A DNA stretch of 64,000 nucleotides from JAGNGI01 sp035448825 (GCA_035448825.1 DAOTJS010000005.1:54249-118248), one strand, 5' to 3'; counted from the first letter of the stretch, positions 1-9,569 are shown. Notes: generated by a model not told the origin, from the sequence alone. Translations and numbers: made by a program.

Positions 1-339
1 CGGAAATTCGCGACTGACGACTGCCGCCTGAATATAAGGTTCCAGTTCGAGTCGGTTCTGGATTTGGCGAGTATCCAATTTTCGCAGGCTGGAGCCTGTC
101 TTAAAGCCCGCGATTTTTATAATTTCTTCACTGGATAAAATTGAAACGCCGCTAACTTCGATTTTGTCGAGATTAAGGAAATGGGTGTATTCGCACCAGT
201 CAATTGCCAGATATACTAGATAGCCGAATCCACCAAGCAATGCTATCCAAAGAAATAACCACATCCTTGTTCTGGGACGCTTGTCCTGTTCTTTCTGGCT
301 GATTTTAGTCCCTTTTTCTACTGTCATTTCACTAATCAT
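1..339 (-). CDS. ftsQ: Cell division protein FtsQ, N-terminal part (cut by window edge)
   Basis: Only the first 113 codons lie inside the window and the reading frame is open to base 1. The visible protein has a basic cytoplasmic tail, one membrane helix at about residues 26-45 (LFLWIALLGGFGYLVYLAI) and then the start of a POTRA domain (LDKIEVSGVSILSSEEI, with ELEPYIQAAVVSREFP at the cut). This is the FtsQ/DivIB layout. FtsQ joins FtsB and FtsL in the periplasm and helps activate septal peptidoglycan synthesis. The first ATG overlaps the stop of the preceding short ORF as ATGA, like several junctions in this operon; a second in-frame ATG lies 12 bases further in. The position after murC is the usual dcw order. 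The identity rests on architecture and context more than on strong sequence motifs. Confidence 0.85.
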   Translation of the reverse strand, partial: MISEMTVEKGTKISQKEQDKRPRTRMWLFLWIALLGGFGYLVYLAIDWCEYTHFLNLDKIEVSGVSILSSEEIIKIAGFKTGSSLRKLDTRQIQNRLELEPYIQAAVVSREFP

Positions 340-644
340 AAACTATTTGATCCAAAACCTGTCAGGGTTCCCGAGACTAATAGCAAAATTATCTGGCGTT
401 GCATTATCTTCAGATCGAAATCTTTGCTCGTAGGATAACCGAATACGGAAATTTTTCGGTGCTGAAGAGCCGGCGTTGTGATGTTTTGCCCCCCATATCT
501 GCGGGAACCCTGGAAATTTTTTATCCAAAATGTTCTATCACAAAGTTTATCTATGTCACGGTACTTTCTAATAAAAGAAGAGAAACTCTGAACACATAAC
601 CATCTTTGCGATTTATTTTTTAAGGTCATCAATTTCTGTTTCAA
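336..644 (-). CDS. Orphan 102-codon ORF between murC and ftsQ (uncertain)
   Basis: I do not recognise this protein. The ORF fills nearly the whole gap between murC and ftsQ: it would start with TTG four bases after the murC stop, behind a GGAATAAGAA stretch, and its TGA stop overlaps the ftsQ ATG (ATGA). That spacing matches the rest of the operon and is the main argument for a gene. Against it, the translation is rich in Arg, Gln, Ser, Trp and Cys, shows no motif, and the start is weak. A second frame over the same bases is open for 61 codons. murB often sits here in other genomes, but no MurB motif is visible. It could be a lineage-specific peptide, a decayed gene or a spacer that is open by chance. 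Confidence 0.35.
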   Translation of the reverse strand: MKQKLMTLKNKSQRWLCVQSFSSFIRKYRDIDKLCDRTFWIKNFQGSRRYGGQNITTPALQHRKISVFGYPTSKDFDLKIMQRQIILLLVSGTLTGFGSNSL

Positions 645-648
645 TTTC

Positions 649-2007
649 TTATTCCATTAATTTTGGTAGAATTTTATTGACATCACCGGCGCCCAGAGTG
701 ATAATCATATCGCCGGTGAGTTTTATCTTTTTTAGTAATGCCAGAGCTTCAGCGGGTGTGCTGGTAAGGTAAACGTTTTGCTCTCGGTCTTTGCGAATTT
801 CATCATAAATCAAGCGAGAACTTACGCGTTTCAGAGGTGCTTCTCGTGCTGGATAAATTTCTAGAAGAACAATGACGTCAGCAATTTGAAGCACCCGCGC
901 AAAATCGGCATAAAAATCGCGAGTACGAGAAAATAAATGGGGTTGAAAAACGGCAACGATTCGTCTCGGCCAGCCTTGGCGAGCAGCGCTGAGGGTTGCC
1001 ATAATTTCACTGGGATGATGGGCATAATCATCTACCAACATAAGATTATCGTCTTCTCGTAGAATCTCGAATCGCCTTTTAACGCCCCGAAAAGCTGCCA
1101 GACCTTCTTGAATAACTGAAAAGGGTACGTTTAGTAAAGAAGCAGTTGTGATAGCCGCTAGTGCGTTTTTAATATTGTGCAAACCAGGAACATTTAACTG
1201 TATTGAGCCCATTAAATCTGAATTACGATAGACCTCGTAGGTACTCGAATTACCTATAACACGGATATTACGAGCTTGAAATTCTCCGGTATAAAGACCA
1301 TAAGTCGTATAAGGACGCTCGAGCCGTTTCAGGAAGTCGGGTATTTCTTTTTCGTCCGAACAGGCGATGACTCGACCGCTGTCCGGTATCTTAGCGGTAA
1401 ATTCATAAAAAGCATTCTTAATTTGTGTGAGGTTTTCATAGCAATCCAGATGTTCACTCTCGATATTCGTGATAATGGCATAAGTCGGAGATAATTGCAG
1501 GAAACTGCGATCAAATTCATCGGCTTCGGCAATCCCTATCTCACCGTGGCCGATTTGAATCGGACTACCGCTATTTTTCAAAATACCGCCACTTAGAATG
1601 AGCGGGTCCATTCCTGCCTTAGTCAAAACCTGTCCGATCATCGCCGTAGTAGTAGTTTTCCCGTGAGTACCACTGACGGCAATCCGAAGGGACTTGGTGG
1701 CGAAAATTTGGCCGAGCAATTCGGCTCGTCGCAGAGTTGGGATGTGACATTCGGTTGCTACCATTCTTTCCGGATTGTCGGGTTTAACCGCCGAAGAATA
1801 TACTAGGTAGTCGCAATCACCCACGTTTTCGCGGCGATGTCCATATTTGATTTTGGCCCCCTGTTTTTCCAACCGTTCCGTATTTTCTGAAGGCGCCAGA
1901 TCAGAACCGGTAACGATTTGACCATTGTATAATAAATATTCAGCCAAGCCGCACATACCGATGCCGCCGATTCCAACGAAGTGATATTTTTTGACTTCAG
2001 AGTGCAT
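649..2007 (-). CDS. murC: UDP-N-acetylmuramate--L-alanine ligase MurC
   Basis: MurC is the cytoplasmic ATP-dependent ligase that adds L-alanine to UDP-MurNAc, the first amino acid of the peptidoglycan stem. The 452-residue protein shows the Rossmann-type UDP-binding motif near the start (FVGIGGIGMCGLAEYLL), the Mur ligase P-loop at residues 112-120 (SGTHGKTTT), the central-domain stretch NIESEHLDCY, and the C-terminal domain motif DDYAHHPSEI followed by LGAGDV near the end. Length and motif order fit the family. Its start overlaps the end of murG by 11 bases, indicating coupled translation within the dcw operon. Confidence 0.98.
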   Translation of the reverse strand: MHSEVKKYHFVGIGGIGMCGLAEYLLYNGQIVTGSDLAPSENTERLEKQGAKIKYGHRRENVGDCDYLVYSSAVKPDNPERMVATECHIPTLRRAELLGQIFATKSLRIAVSGTHGKTTTTAMIGQVLTKAGMDPLILSGGILKNSGSPIQIGHGEIGIAEADEFDRSFLQLSPTYAIITNIESEHLDCYENLTQIKNAFYEFTAKIPDSGRVIACSDEKEIPDFLKRLERPYTTYGLYTGEFQARNIRVIGNSSTYEVYRNSDLMGSIQLNVPGLHNIKNALAAITTASLLNVPFSVIQEGLAAFRGVKRRFEILREDDNLMLVDDYAHHPSEIMATLSAARQGWPRRIVAVFQPHLFSRTRDFYADFARVLQIADVIVLLEIYPAREAPLKRVSSRLIYDEIRKDREQNVYLTSTPAEALALLKKIKLTGDMIITLGAGDVNKILPKLME

Positions 2008-3136
2008 TTATTTCGATAGAACTTAAAATATCATCAATGATTAATTTTGCCGAATCCGGTTTGGCTAATGCTTGGGCATTGGCCGACATTGCTTGAAGAC
2101 GTGACTCATCTTTCAGCAAGGCGATCAGTTCTTTCGCTAAACGGTCGTTAGTCAATTCTTTCTGGAGTATCAGAATGGAAGCGCCACGCTGTTCCATATT
2201 GCGGGCGTTGATTTCCTGATGATTTCCGGCCGCGGTTGGTAAAGGAACGAGAATGGAAGGTTTCCCATAAAGACAAAGTTCCGCCAGCGATAGAGCGCCC
2301 GCCCGACTAATGACTACATCGGCGGCACAATAGGCGATCCCCATTTCATGAATGAAAGGCGTGACGTGCACCCAGGGATTATCACTAAAAATATTATCAA
2401 TTGTTTTAAAATCGCGTTGACCAGTTTGCCAGATGAATTGACATTTGACGGCTTCTAAAACTGTATTAATATTCTCGACCCAATAAGAATTAATGGCCTG
2501 TGAGCCTTGACTGCCTCCGAAAATAAAAACGGTTTTGCGATCGGGTTCCAATTCAAAAAAATAAATCGCCTGTTCTCGCGGAACAATTTGCAGGGAACGC
2601 CGGAGAGGAGTGCCGAGATAGACGGCGTTTTCCAGATAGGTTTGTGACTCTTCAAAAGAAGTATAAAGACGCTTAGCTTTTTTTGCCAACATTTTAGTCG
2701 TAGCGCCTGGGATGACATTCTGCTCGTGGAGAAAAATCGGGATTTTCAACATTGCGGCAATTCGGAGCGGTGGTCCAGCCGTGTAACCGCCAGTTCCAAT
2801 GGCAATGTCGGGATCGAAATTTTTTATAATGAAAAATGATTGAATCAGACTAACGATCAATCTGATGGGGAATAATAAATTGACCAGAATATCGTTCAGA
2901 GTCCAACCACGTTGCCAGCCGCGAATCCAGATTTTATGAAATTCAAAACCGAGACTTGGAACTATCTGGGATTCCAGGCCGCGCCGCGTTCCAATAAAAA
3001 TGATTTCGAGACCGTCAATTTGAGATTTACGCATCTGGAGTTCTTCCGCCAGAGCGATCGCCGGAAAAAGATGGCCACCGGTACCACCGCCGGTTATTAA
3101 TACTTTTAAACTTCGGGATTCGGTTTTCTTAGTCAT
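1997..3136 (-). CDS. murG: Lipid II synthase MurG (UDP-GlcNAc:lipid I transferase)
   Basis: MurG transfers GlcNAc from UDP-GlcNAc to lipid I on the inner face of the membrane, producing lipid II. The 379-residue protein carries the N-terminal glycine-rich loop GGGTGGHLFPAIALAEE at about residues 16-32, the second glycine-rich loop GGSQGSQAIN in the C-terminal half, and the donor-binding stretch SRAGALSLAELCLYGKP. It is a GT-B fold enzyme of family GT28. The ATG overlaps the ftsW end by 8 bases. It sits between ftsW and murC as in the standard dcw order. Confidence 0.98.
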   Translation of the reverse strand: MTKKTESRSLKVLITGGGTGGHLFPAIALAEELQMRKSQIDGLEIIFIGTRRGLESQIVPSLGFEFHKIWIRGWQRGWTLNDILVNLLFPIRLIVSLIQSFFIIKNFDPDIAIGTGGYTAGPPLRIAAMLKIPIFLHEQNVIPGATTKMLAKKAKRLYTSFEESQTYLENAVYLGTPLRRSLQIVPREQAIYFFELEPDRKTVFIFGGSQGSQAINSYWVENINTVLEAVKCQFIWQTGQRDFKTIDNIFSDNPWVHVTPFIHEMGIAYCAADVVISRAGALSLAELCLYGKPSILVPLPTAAGNHQEINARNMEQRGASILILQKELTNDRLAKELIALLKDESRLQAMSANAQALAKPDSAKLIIDDILSSIEINAL

Positions 3137-4271
3137 TGAACCTCACCAACGAATTTGTTTTTTCTTTCGGGACCGCATAACGCGAAATGTTCAGAATGAT
3201 CCCAACACAGGCAAAATTGAATAACATCGAAGAACCGCCGTAACTGATAAAGGGCAGAGGCAAACCGGTTACCGGTAAAAGCCCACAGGTTACACCTACA
3301 TTGACAATTACATAAATGAACAAACAACTCGATAACCCGATGCCCAGCAAATTACCGAAAATATCCGGCGCCCGCAGAGCAATTTTAATTCCCCTGATAA
3401 ACAGGTAAAGGTAAAGCGATAGTAAAATCACTGCCCCAATAAAACCAAGCTCCTCACCAACCACCGAGAAAATAAAATCGGTATGCATATCAGGTAAGAA
3501 CAAATTTTTCTCGATACTACCACCCAGACCGCGACCGAAAAAACCACCGTTACCCAGCGTGATCATTGATTGATGAATTTGGTAACCGGCGCCCTGTAAA
3601 TCCTTTTCCGGTTCCAGAAAAGTCAGGATGCGTCGTAATTTATACGGTGAACGCAAAATCGTAACTACCGACAGCAATGCAAATCCACCGATGAAGGGTA
3701 GAAAATGAAGCAATTTAGTGCCACCGATAAACAGGACAATTAGACCGAAAACAGTAAAAACAGCGGCCGTGCTGTAATTCGGCTCAACCATAATCAAGGC
3801 TACCATAATTAACATAATGGCAACCGGCGGTATAAAACCGCGCTTGAAATCATCCAGATGCCTTTCGTGTCGTTCAATAAAGGACGAGAGATAGATAATT
3901 AACGCCAATTTGGCAAACTCCGAAGGCTGAAAATTAAAGCCGCCAATCGGAAACCAACGCGCAGTCGCTTGACCAGGATGCAATTTGTGATAAACCAGAG
4001 TCGCAATCAGCGAAATGATGCCGGCCAGGACAATCCAGAACGCACATTTTTTAAAAATTTGATAATTGATAAAGGTACAAATAAGACCAACAACCATACC
4101 CAGCACAATCCGAATAAACTGTCCACGAACATAAAAAGACGGATCGTCGAAACGGGCTTCACCCAGCGAAGAACTGGCGCTGTATTGCATAACTAAACCA
4201 AACCCTAACAGAATAAAAAAGGCGATCAAGTATTTTTGGTCAACTTTTCCTTTTTTAAAAGCCACATTCAT
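3129..4271 (-). CDS. ftsW: Septal peptidoglycan glycosyltransferase FtsW
   Basis: FtsW belongs to the SEDS family (shape, elongation, division, sporulation), polytopic membrane glycosyltransferases that polymerise lipid II together with a class B penicillin-binding protein. The 380-residue protein is almost entirely membrane helices and has the family signatures GGFNFQPSEFAKLALI, LPDMHTDFIFSVVGEELG and GLPLPFISYGGSSM. Which SEDS paralogue it is (FtsW, not RodA) is inferred from its place in the dcw operon, where its partner FtsI is also encoded. It overlaps murD by 4 bases (ATGA). Confidence 0.95.
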   Translation of the reverse strand: MNVAFKKGKVDQKYLIAFFILLGFGLVMQYSASSSLGEARFDDPSFYVRGQFIRIVLGMVVGLICTFINYQIFKKCAFWIVLAGIISLIATLVYHKLHPGQATARWFPIGGFNFQPSEFAKLALIIYLSSFIERHERHLDDFKRGFIPPVAIMLIMVALIMVEPNYSTAAVFTVFGLIVLFIGGTKLLHFLPFIGGFALLSVVTILRSPYKLRRILTFLEPEKDLQGAGYQIHQSMITLGNGGFFGRGLGGSIEKNLFLPDMHTDFIFSVVGEELGFIGAVILLSLYLYLFIRGIKIALRAPDIFGNLLGIGLSSCLFIYVIVNVGVTCGLLPVTGLPLPFISYGGSSMLFNFACVGIILNISRYAVPKEKTNSLVRFND

Positions 4272-5662
4272 ACTTTGGAGTCCTTTTGCAAATTCATCAC
4301 GATTTCCTTAAAAACTCGACCACGATGTTCATAATCGTTAAACATATCAAAACTGGCACAAGCCGGGGAGAGCAAAACTATATCACCCGGCACAGCCAGA
4401 CTGCGGGCAATTTCCACAGCTTTCGGCATTGAATATCCGGCGTCGTACACCTCGACGATGCCGCTCAACGACTGGCGAATTTTATCAGCGGCTTTGCCAA
4501 TTAAAACGGCGGCTTTGACATGTTCTTTAATTTGCGGGATGAGTAGCGTGAAATCGGAGTCTTTATCTTTTCCACCCAGAATGACAATCACCGGGCGATT
4601 GAAACTTTTCAGGGCATAATTGACCGAATCAACATTAGTGGCTTTGGAATCATTGTAGTAGTCAACGCCGTCTATCGTTGTCACAAATTCCAAACGATGT
4701 TCGATGCTTTTGAAATTATATATTGCATTTTGTAAATGCGCGATTGGGATCTGATACAATCGCCCGGCCGTCAAGGCAGCGGTCAAATTATAAAGATTAT
4801 GTTCACCGAGTAGAGCCACTCGTGCTCGTTCGATAAATTGATCTTCTTCGGTAAAGTAAATTTTCTCGGCGTCCGAGGTAATTAATTTCCGGGAAGTGGA
4901 ATGTAATCCAGCAGGAACCAAACGACATCGCGACGGCAAATTAGCCTTTAGCAATTCATCATCGTCATTGTAAATGTAATAGTCGTCTTCGGTCTGGTTC
5001 AGCGTTATGCGCAATTTGGCGGCTAAATAAAGCTCCATACGGTGGTCGTAGCGATCCAGATGATCGGGTGTTATGTTCAGGATTATCGAAACCTTAGGCC
5101 GGAAATGAACAATTCGTTCTAATTGAAAACTACTCAGTTCCAGAATGAAAATTTTCTGGGGATGAGCGGAATTTTCAGCTTCGACGATTAAATGACTAAA
5201 AGCCGTTCCGATGTTGCCGCCGCAGTACGGCTCGTATTGACTACCTTTAAAAATCTCGTAAAGAAGGGTAGTGGTGGTAGTTTTGCCATTTGAACCGGTG
5301 ACGGCGATGATATTATCCGTCGGACAGAACCAGTAAGCCATTTCCACTTCTGCTACAATCGGTATTGAACGTCTAGTAGCTTCAACGACGATCGGAGCGT
5401 CATTGGGAATCCCCGGACTAAGAACAATCAGGTCGGAATCGAAAATTTTCGAGGTATGGCCGCCAGTCTCCAATTGAACGTTGTTTTGCTTTAATTCTAA
5501 GCGTTGTTCTGGAGCGATTTCCAGATTCGCGGCATCTGATAAAAGAACCTCAGCTCCCCGTCGAGCGGCTAATATCGCGGCCGCAATTCCACTGCGTTTA
5601 GCGCCCAGAACGGCGACTTTTAAATTTTTTAGATTAGTTGGTTTGGTTTTTAAATCTATCAT
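4268..5662 (-). CDS. murD: UDP-N-acetylmuramoylalanine--D-glutamate ligase MurD
   Basis: MurD adds D-glutamate to UDP-MurNAc-L-Ala in the cytoplasm. The 464-residue protein has an N-terminal nucleotide-binding segment (VAVLGAKRSGIAAAILAARR), the ATP P-loop at residues 121-131 (VTGSNGKTTTT), NITPDHLDRY in the central domain, NDSKATNVDSV, and LSPACASFDMFNDYEHRG close to the C-terminus, a strongly conserved MurD block. Length is normal. It overlaps mraY and ftsW by 4 bases on each side. Confidence 0.98.
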   Translation of the reverse strand: MIDLKTKPTNLKNLKVAVLGAKRSGIAAAILAARRGAEVLLSDAANLEIAPEQRLELKQNNVQLETGGHTSKIFDSDLIVLSPGIPNDAPIVVEATRRSIPIVAEVEMAYWFCPTDNIIAVTGSNGKTTTTTLLYEIFKGSQYEPYCGGNIGTAFSHLIVEAENSAHPQKIFILELSSFQLERIVHFRPKVSIILNITPDHLDRYDHRMELYLAAKLRITLNQTEDDYYIYNDDDELLKANLPSRCRLVPAGLHSTSRKLITSDAEKIYFTEEDQFIERARVALLGEHNLYNLTAALTAGRLYQIPIAHLQNAIYNFKSIEHRLEFVTTIDGVDYYNDSKATNVDSVNYALKSFNRPVIVILGGKDKDSDFTLLIPQIKEHVKAAVLIGKAADKIRQSLSGIVEVYDAGYSMPKAVEIARSLAVPGDIVLLSPACASFDMFNDYEHRGRVFKEIVMNLQKDSKV

Positions 5663-6762
5663 AGGATTTTAAAAGTACTTAGACTAAACAAAGCCAATAA
5701 AATGCCGACTATCCAGAAACGGATTACAATTTTACTTTCCGGTAAGCCCAGCATTTCGAAATGATGGTGGAGCGGAGCCATCTTGAAGACCCGTTGACCG
5801 ACGCCAGTGCGCCTTTTTGTCCATTTAAAGTAAACTACTTGGATTATGACCGAGAGGGCCTCGGCAATGAACAAAGCCCCTAGGAAAATGAACAATATTT
5901 CCTTTTTCAGTAAAATCGCCAGAGTGGCAAGGGCACTGCCCATTGATAGGGAACCAGTATCGCCCATAAAAACTTCCGCCGGTTTGGCATTGAACCACAA
6001 GAAACCGAGAAATGCTCCGGCGGCAGCCATACAGAATATTGATAATTCACCGCTTCCCGGCAAGTAAATCGTATTCAAATAACTACTGAAATCAACTCGC
6101 CCGGTTATGTAAGCAACGACTGCCAGTGTCAGCGCGACAATTCCCATTAGTCCGGCGGCCAGTCCATCCAGCCCGTCGGTCAGATTGACAGCATTGGATA
6201 TTCCGGTGATGAAAAAAATAATGAATGGGATATAAAACCACCCAAAATCGAGATAATTGTTTTTCAAAAATGGAACTGAAGTGATCGAGTTAATATTAGC
6301 AAATTCTGGCGAGAAGTAGAGATAACAACCAATCAATACACCCAGAGCGATTTGTCCTAACAGTTTATAACGCGCAATCAGCCCTTTTTTCTTTTTCTTA
6401 ACTACTTTTAAATAATCGTCGAGGAAACCGAATATGCCCATCCAGACCGTGCTTAGTAAAATTAGATTGATATAAGTGTTGGTAAGATTAGCCCACAAAA
6501 GCACCGGCACGATTACCGAAAATAAAATGATGATTCCGCCCATAGTTGGGGTGCCTTTTTTCTCCAAATGGGTTTGCGGACCATCTTCCCGAATCAATTC
6601 GCCGATCTGATATTTTTTTAGTTTTTTAATAATGTACGGCCCAATGATAAAACTTATCAGTAAGGCCGTAATAGCCGCCATAGCCGCCCGAAAAGTGATG
6701 TACTGAAATAGATTGAATCCCGTGAAGTACTTTTTTAACGGATAAAGGAGATGGTAAAACAT
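5659..6762 (-). CDS. mraY: Phospho-MurNAc-pentapeptide transferase MraY
   Basis: MraY is the integral membrane enzyme that moves phospho-MurNAc-pentapeptide from UDP to undecaprenyl phosphate, forming lipid I. The 367-residue protein is strongly hydrophobic, with about ten predicted membrane helices, and holds the diagnostic polytopic phosphoglycosyl transferase motifs: FGFLDDYLKVVKKKKKGL (paired aspartates), NAVNLTDGLDGLAAGL, FMGDTGSLSMG and the PLHHHFE histidine cluster. Compare the WecA-like N-terminal half of the 846-residue fusion at 36.1-38.6 kb, which is the same superfamily but has HIHH in place of HHH. Confidence 0.98.
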   Translation of the reverse strand: MFYHLLYPLKKYFTGFNLFQYITFRAAMAAITALLISFIIGPYIIKKLKKYQIGELIREDGPQTHLEKKGTPTMGGIIILFSVIVPVLLWANLTNTYINLILLSTVWMGIFGFLDDYLKVVKKKKKGLIARYKLLGQIALGVLIGCYLYFSPEFANINSITSVPFLKNNYLDFGWFYIPFIIFFITGISNAVNLTDGLDGLAAGLMGIVALTLAVVAYITGRVDFSSYLNTIYLPGSGELSIFCMAAAGAFLGFLWFNAKPAEVFMGDTGSLSMGSALATLAILLKKEILFIFLGALFIAEALSVIIQVVYFKWTKRRTGVGQRVFKMAPLHHHFEMLGLPESKIVIRFWIVGILLALFSLSTFKIL

Positions 6763-6763
6763 A

Positions 6764-8113
6764 TTATTGCTTCAGTCCTTCGATAATTTCTTCCATACAA
6801 CTGCCACGTGAGCCTTTTACGAGCAGAGTATCGCCTTCTTTAAGGTCGGATTTCAGTGCAGCTAATAAATCCGTTTTGGTTTGAAAATGATATACGGTTT
6901 TTAAGCCGGCCTGAGCAGCAGCTTCAGTGGCATAAGCTATCAGCGTTCCAACGCCATAAAATTGGTCAATGCCAGCCTGGGCGACCGCCTGTCCAACTCG
7001 TCTATGCCCTTGAGAGGAATATTGACCTAATTCGAGCATATCACCCATTACGAAAATGCGCCGTCCGCTAGTTTTAATCCGTCCGAAAGTTTCCAAGGCG
7101 GCAACGGTCGAATCGGGATTGGCATTGTAAACATCATTGATAACCTGATAGGGGCCAACTTTAATCTGCACAAAACGTTGATTAATCGGTTGAAATGATT
7201 CAAGAACTTCAATAATTGCTTTTTCATCTACGTTATAAGATAAACCGACTGCGACCGCTGCCAGCGCATTTAAAGCGGCAATTTTACCGGGAATTGACAG
7301 ATGAATGTCGAACCTGGAATTGATGTTTAAGGTCGCTTGACCTTCATCATTGTAGTCTAAGATTTTGCCGCGGAAATCAACGTCTTTATTTTCGAAACCG
7401 TATTTGATTTTACGTCCGGCTACCGGCATTTTAATAATTAGAGGGTCGTCAGCATTGACAAAAGCGATTCCATTTTCCGGCAAAGCGGCGAATAGTTCCG
7501 ATTTAGCCCGTGCCACGCCTTCGATATTTCCGAAAAATTCAATATGCCCCCAACCGACATTGGTGATTAAACCGGCGTTCGGATGGGCAATTTCACATAA
7601 TCGGGTAATTTCACCAAAATGATTCGTTCCCATTTCGAGCAGACTGAATTGGTGCTCGGGTCTTAAATTCAACAAAGTAAGCGGTAAACCGAGTTGGTTA
7701 TTGAAATTACCAGAAGTTGTATGCAGGATATAAGCAGTTTTTATAATTGCAGCGCACATCGCGCGAGTGGTCGTTTTTCCGTTAGTTCCGGTAATCGCCA
7801 ATACCGGAATGGAGAATGATAGTCGCCATTTTTCGGCTAATTTCTGGAGGGCTTTTTCGGGGTCGGGTACGATCCAGAGGGGAGCAGAAATCGGATTTTT
7901 CGCCGCCCAATCTTCCGCTACCACGCACAAAGCGGCGCCTTTCTGTAAAGCATCCTGAACATAATTATGACCATCAGAACTCTCACCTTTTAAAGCGAAG
8001 AAAGCCGCGCCAGATTGAAGTTTACGGCTGTCAATTTCGGCGCCATTGATTGCCCCTTCGAAATTTACTATTTGTCCAAGACCGAGTGACCGAATGAAAT
8101 CGGCTTTAATCAT
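6764..8113 (-). CDS. murF: UDP-MurNAc-tripeptide--D-Ala-D-Ala ligase MurF
   Basis: MurF completes the cytoplasmic UDP-MurNAc-pentapeptide by adding D-Ala-D-Ala. The protein has the Mur ligase N-terminal domain (AEIDSRKLQSGAAFFALKGE), the P-loop ITGTNGKTTT, and the C-terminal DVYNANPDS and LVKGSRGSCMEEII blocks typical of MurF. The frame is open further upstream to about 8236, but those extra codons lie inside murE. I chose the ATG giving MIKADFIRSL because it overlaps the murE end by only 8 bases, has a GGTGG ribosome-binding stretch in front, and gives the family's usual length (449 residues). An in-frame ATG 12 bases upstream is the alternative. Confidence 0.96.
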   Translation of the reverse strand: MIKADFIRSLGLGQIVNFEGAINGAEIDSRKLQSGAAFFALKGESSDGHNYVQDALQKGAALCVVAEDWAAKNPISAPLWIVPDPEKALQKLAEKWRLSFSIPVLAITGTNGKTTTRAMCAAIIKTAYILHTTSGNFNNQLGLPLTLLNLRPEHQFSLLEMGTNHFGEITRLCEIAHPNAGLITNVGWGHIEFFGNIEGVARAKSELFAALPENGIAFVNADDPLIIKMPVAGRKIKYGFENKDVDFRGKILDYNDEGQATLNINSRFDIHLSIPGKIAALNALAAVAVGLSYNVDEKAIIEVLESFQPINQRFVQIKVGPYQVINDVYNANPDSTVAALETFGRIKTSGRRIFVMGDMLELGQYSSQGHRRVGQAVAQAGIDQFYGVGTLIAYATEAAAQAGLKTVYHFQTKTDLLAALKSDLKEGDTLLVKGSRGSCMEEIIEGLKQ

Positions 8114-9569
8114 TGGAACCACCATAAAATTTTTGCACGATTTCTCCGTCGTAAAATGGATACCTGACTCCGCGAATTTCCTGATAAGGTTCATGACCTT
8201 TACCAAGAATTGCGATGATGTCGTTTTGCTGAGCATTTTTTAAAGTATCAAAGATGGCTGATTGTCGGTCAACGATTACTTTGAAATTGTACCCACTTGA
8301 AAAACCCTTAATAATGTCAGCAATAATATCTTGCGGCTCTTCGAAGCGCGGATTGTCGGTAGTGACGATAGCCAAATCGGCTAAGGATTCGACGGCCTGC
8401 GCCATCTTGGGACGTTTATCGCGATCGCGATTGCCGCCGCAACCGAAAACCACAATTAAACGCCCATTTGCAGGAAGCATCCTGCGTAAAGTCTGTAGGA
8501 CGTTAGTGATTGCATCTGGTGTATGAGCATAATCTATGAAAACGCGAAAATTGCCGGGTTGCGCAATTTCCTGCAAACGACCAGGTACAGATGTTACTCT
8601 GGCTAAAGCTGAGGTGATGGTTTTTTCGTCAATGTTCAGATTGACCGCTACCGCCGTAGCCGCTAAAATGTTTTTCAAATTGAATTGTCCCGATAGGCGA
8701 CTCTTGATTTCTATTTTGCCGTGCGGAGTTAAAATTTCACCGGAAATGCCGTCAACCCAGGTTACTCCGGGCGCCCAGGTAAAATCGGCGGCTTTCGTTA
8801 GAGAATAGGTGACTAGACGGGATTTCGCAGATTTCTGGAATAAATCGGAATAATTGTCATCGAGATTATTGACTACGAATCCATCTTTTTCGATCATTCC
8901 GAAAAGTTGGCTCTTGGTTGCGGCGTATTCATCGAGACTATGGTGAAAGTCAAGGTGATCCTGCGAAATATTAGTAAACACGGCGGCTTTAAAATGGACA
9001 TCATCTACGCGATGAAGCGCAAGAGCATGTGAAGATACTTCCATAGCCGCTACCTCGACCCCGCGATCGAGCATTTTTTTGAAAATTTGCTGTAATTGAA
9101 TACTGTCGGGAGTAGTCAAGTTAGAGGAAAAACGCTCGTCTTCGATTGAGTAACCCAGTGTACCGACTGTGCCGCGCTTTATCCCGGCTTCTTTGAATAT
9201 TTCATTTAATAGGTAAACGGTAGTAGTTTTCCCATTTGTGCCAGTAACACCGACGATCGTCATATTTTTTGTCGGATTATCATAGAAATTGGCGGCGGCT
9301 TTAGAAAGCGCCATTTTGGTGTCGGCAACGATAATCTGCGGGATAGATTCGTCGGCGACTGGTTCTTCGACCACAACGGCAGCCGCGCCGTTTTGAATTG
9401 CATTTTTAACATATTTATGGCCGTCATCCTTAGCGCCGCGAATTGCGAAAAAGAGAGCGCCCTCAATCAACTCGTTGGAATTAACACTAAGAACCGATAC
9501 CGAAAAAGGCAAGTTTCCGAGCCGACGATATTCGATACTTTTTAATATTTCGGAAATTAAATTACTCAA
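8106..9569 (-). CDS. murE: UDP-MurNAc-L-Ala-D-Glu--meso-DAP ligase MurE
   Basis: MurE adds the third residue of the stem peptide. The P-loop VTGVTGTNGKTTT-type motif is seen as GVTGTNGKTTTVYLL, followed by NISQDHLDFHHSLDEYAATK and IDYAHTPDAI. The C-terminal substrate motif reads DNPR (TTDNPRFEEPQDI), which in characterised MurE enzymes marks meso-diaminopimelate specificity as opposed to lysine, so the wall is predicted to be DAP-type. The 487-residue length is normal. It overlaps ftsI by 8 bases and murF by 8. Confidence 0.97.
   Translation of the reverse strand: MSNLISEILKSIEYRRLGNLPFSVSVLSVNSNELIEGALFFAIRGAKDDGHKYVKNAIQNGAAAVVVEEPVADESIPQIIVADTKMALSKAAANFYDNPTKNMTIVGVTGTNGKTTTVYLLNEIFKEAGIKRGTVGTLGYSIEDERFSSNLTTPDSIQLQQIFKKMLDRGVEVAAMEVSSHALALHRVDDVHFKAAVFTNISQDHLDFHHSLDEYAATKSQLFGMIEKDGFVVNNLDDNYSDLFQKSAKSRLVTYSLTKAADFTWAPGVTWVDGISGEILTPHGKIEIKSRLSGQFNLKNILAATAVAVNLNIDEKTITSALARVTSVPGRLQEIAQPGNFRVFIDYAHTPDAITNVLQTLRRMLPANGRLIVVFGCGGNRDRDKRPKMAQAVESLADLAIVTTDNPRFEEPQDIIADIIKGFSSGYNFKVIVDRQSAIFDTLKNAQQNDIIAILGKGHEPYQEIRGVRYPFYDGEIVQKFYGGSND

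Noticed and set aside
343..528. Second open frame (61 codons, minus strand) inside the murC-ftsQ gap
   Set aside because: It starts far from the murC stop, has no ribosome-binding site and no motif; the 102-codon frame fits the junctions better.
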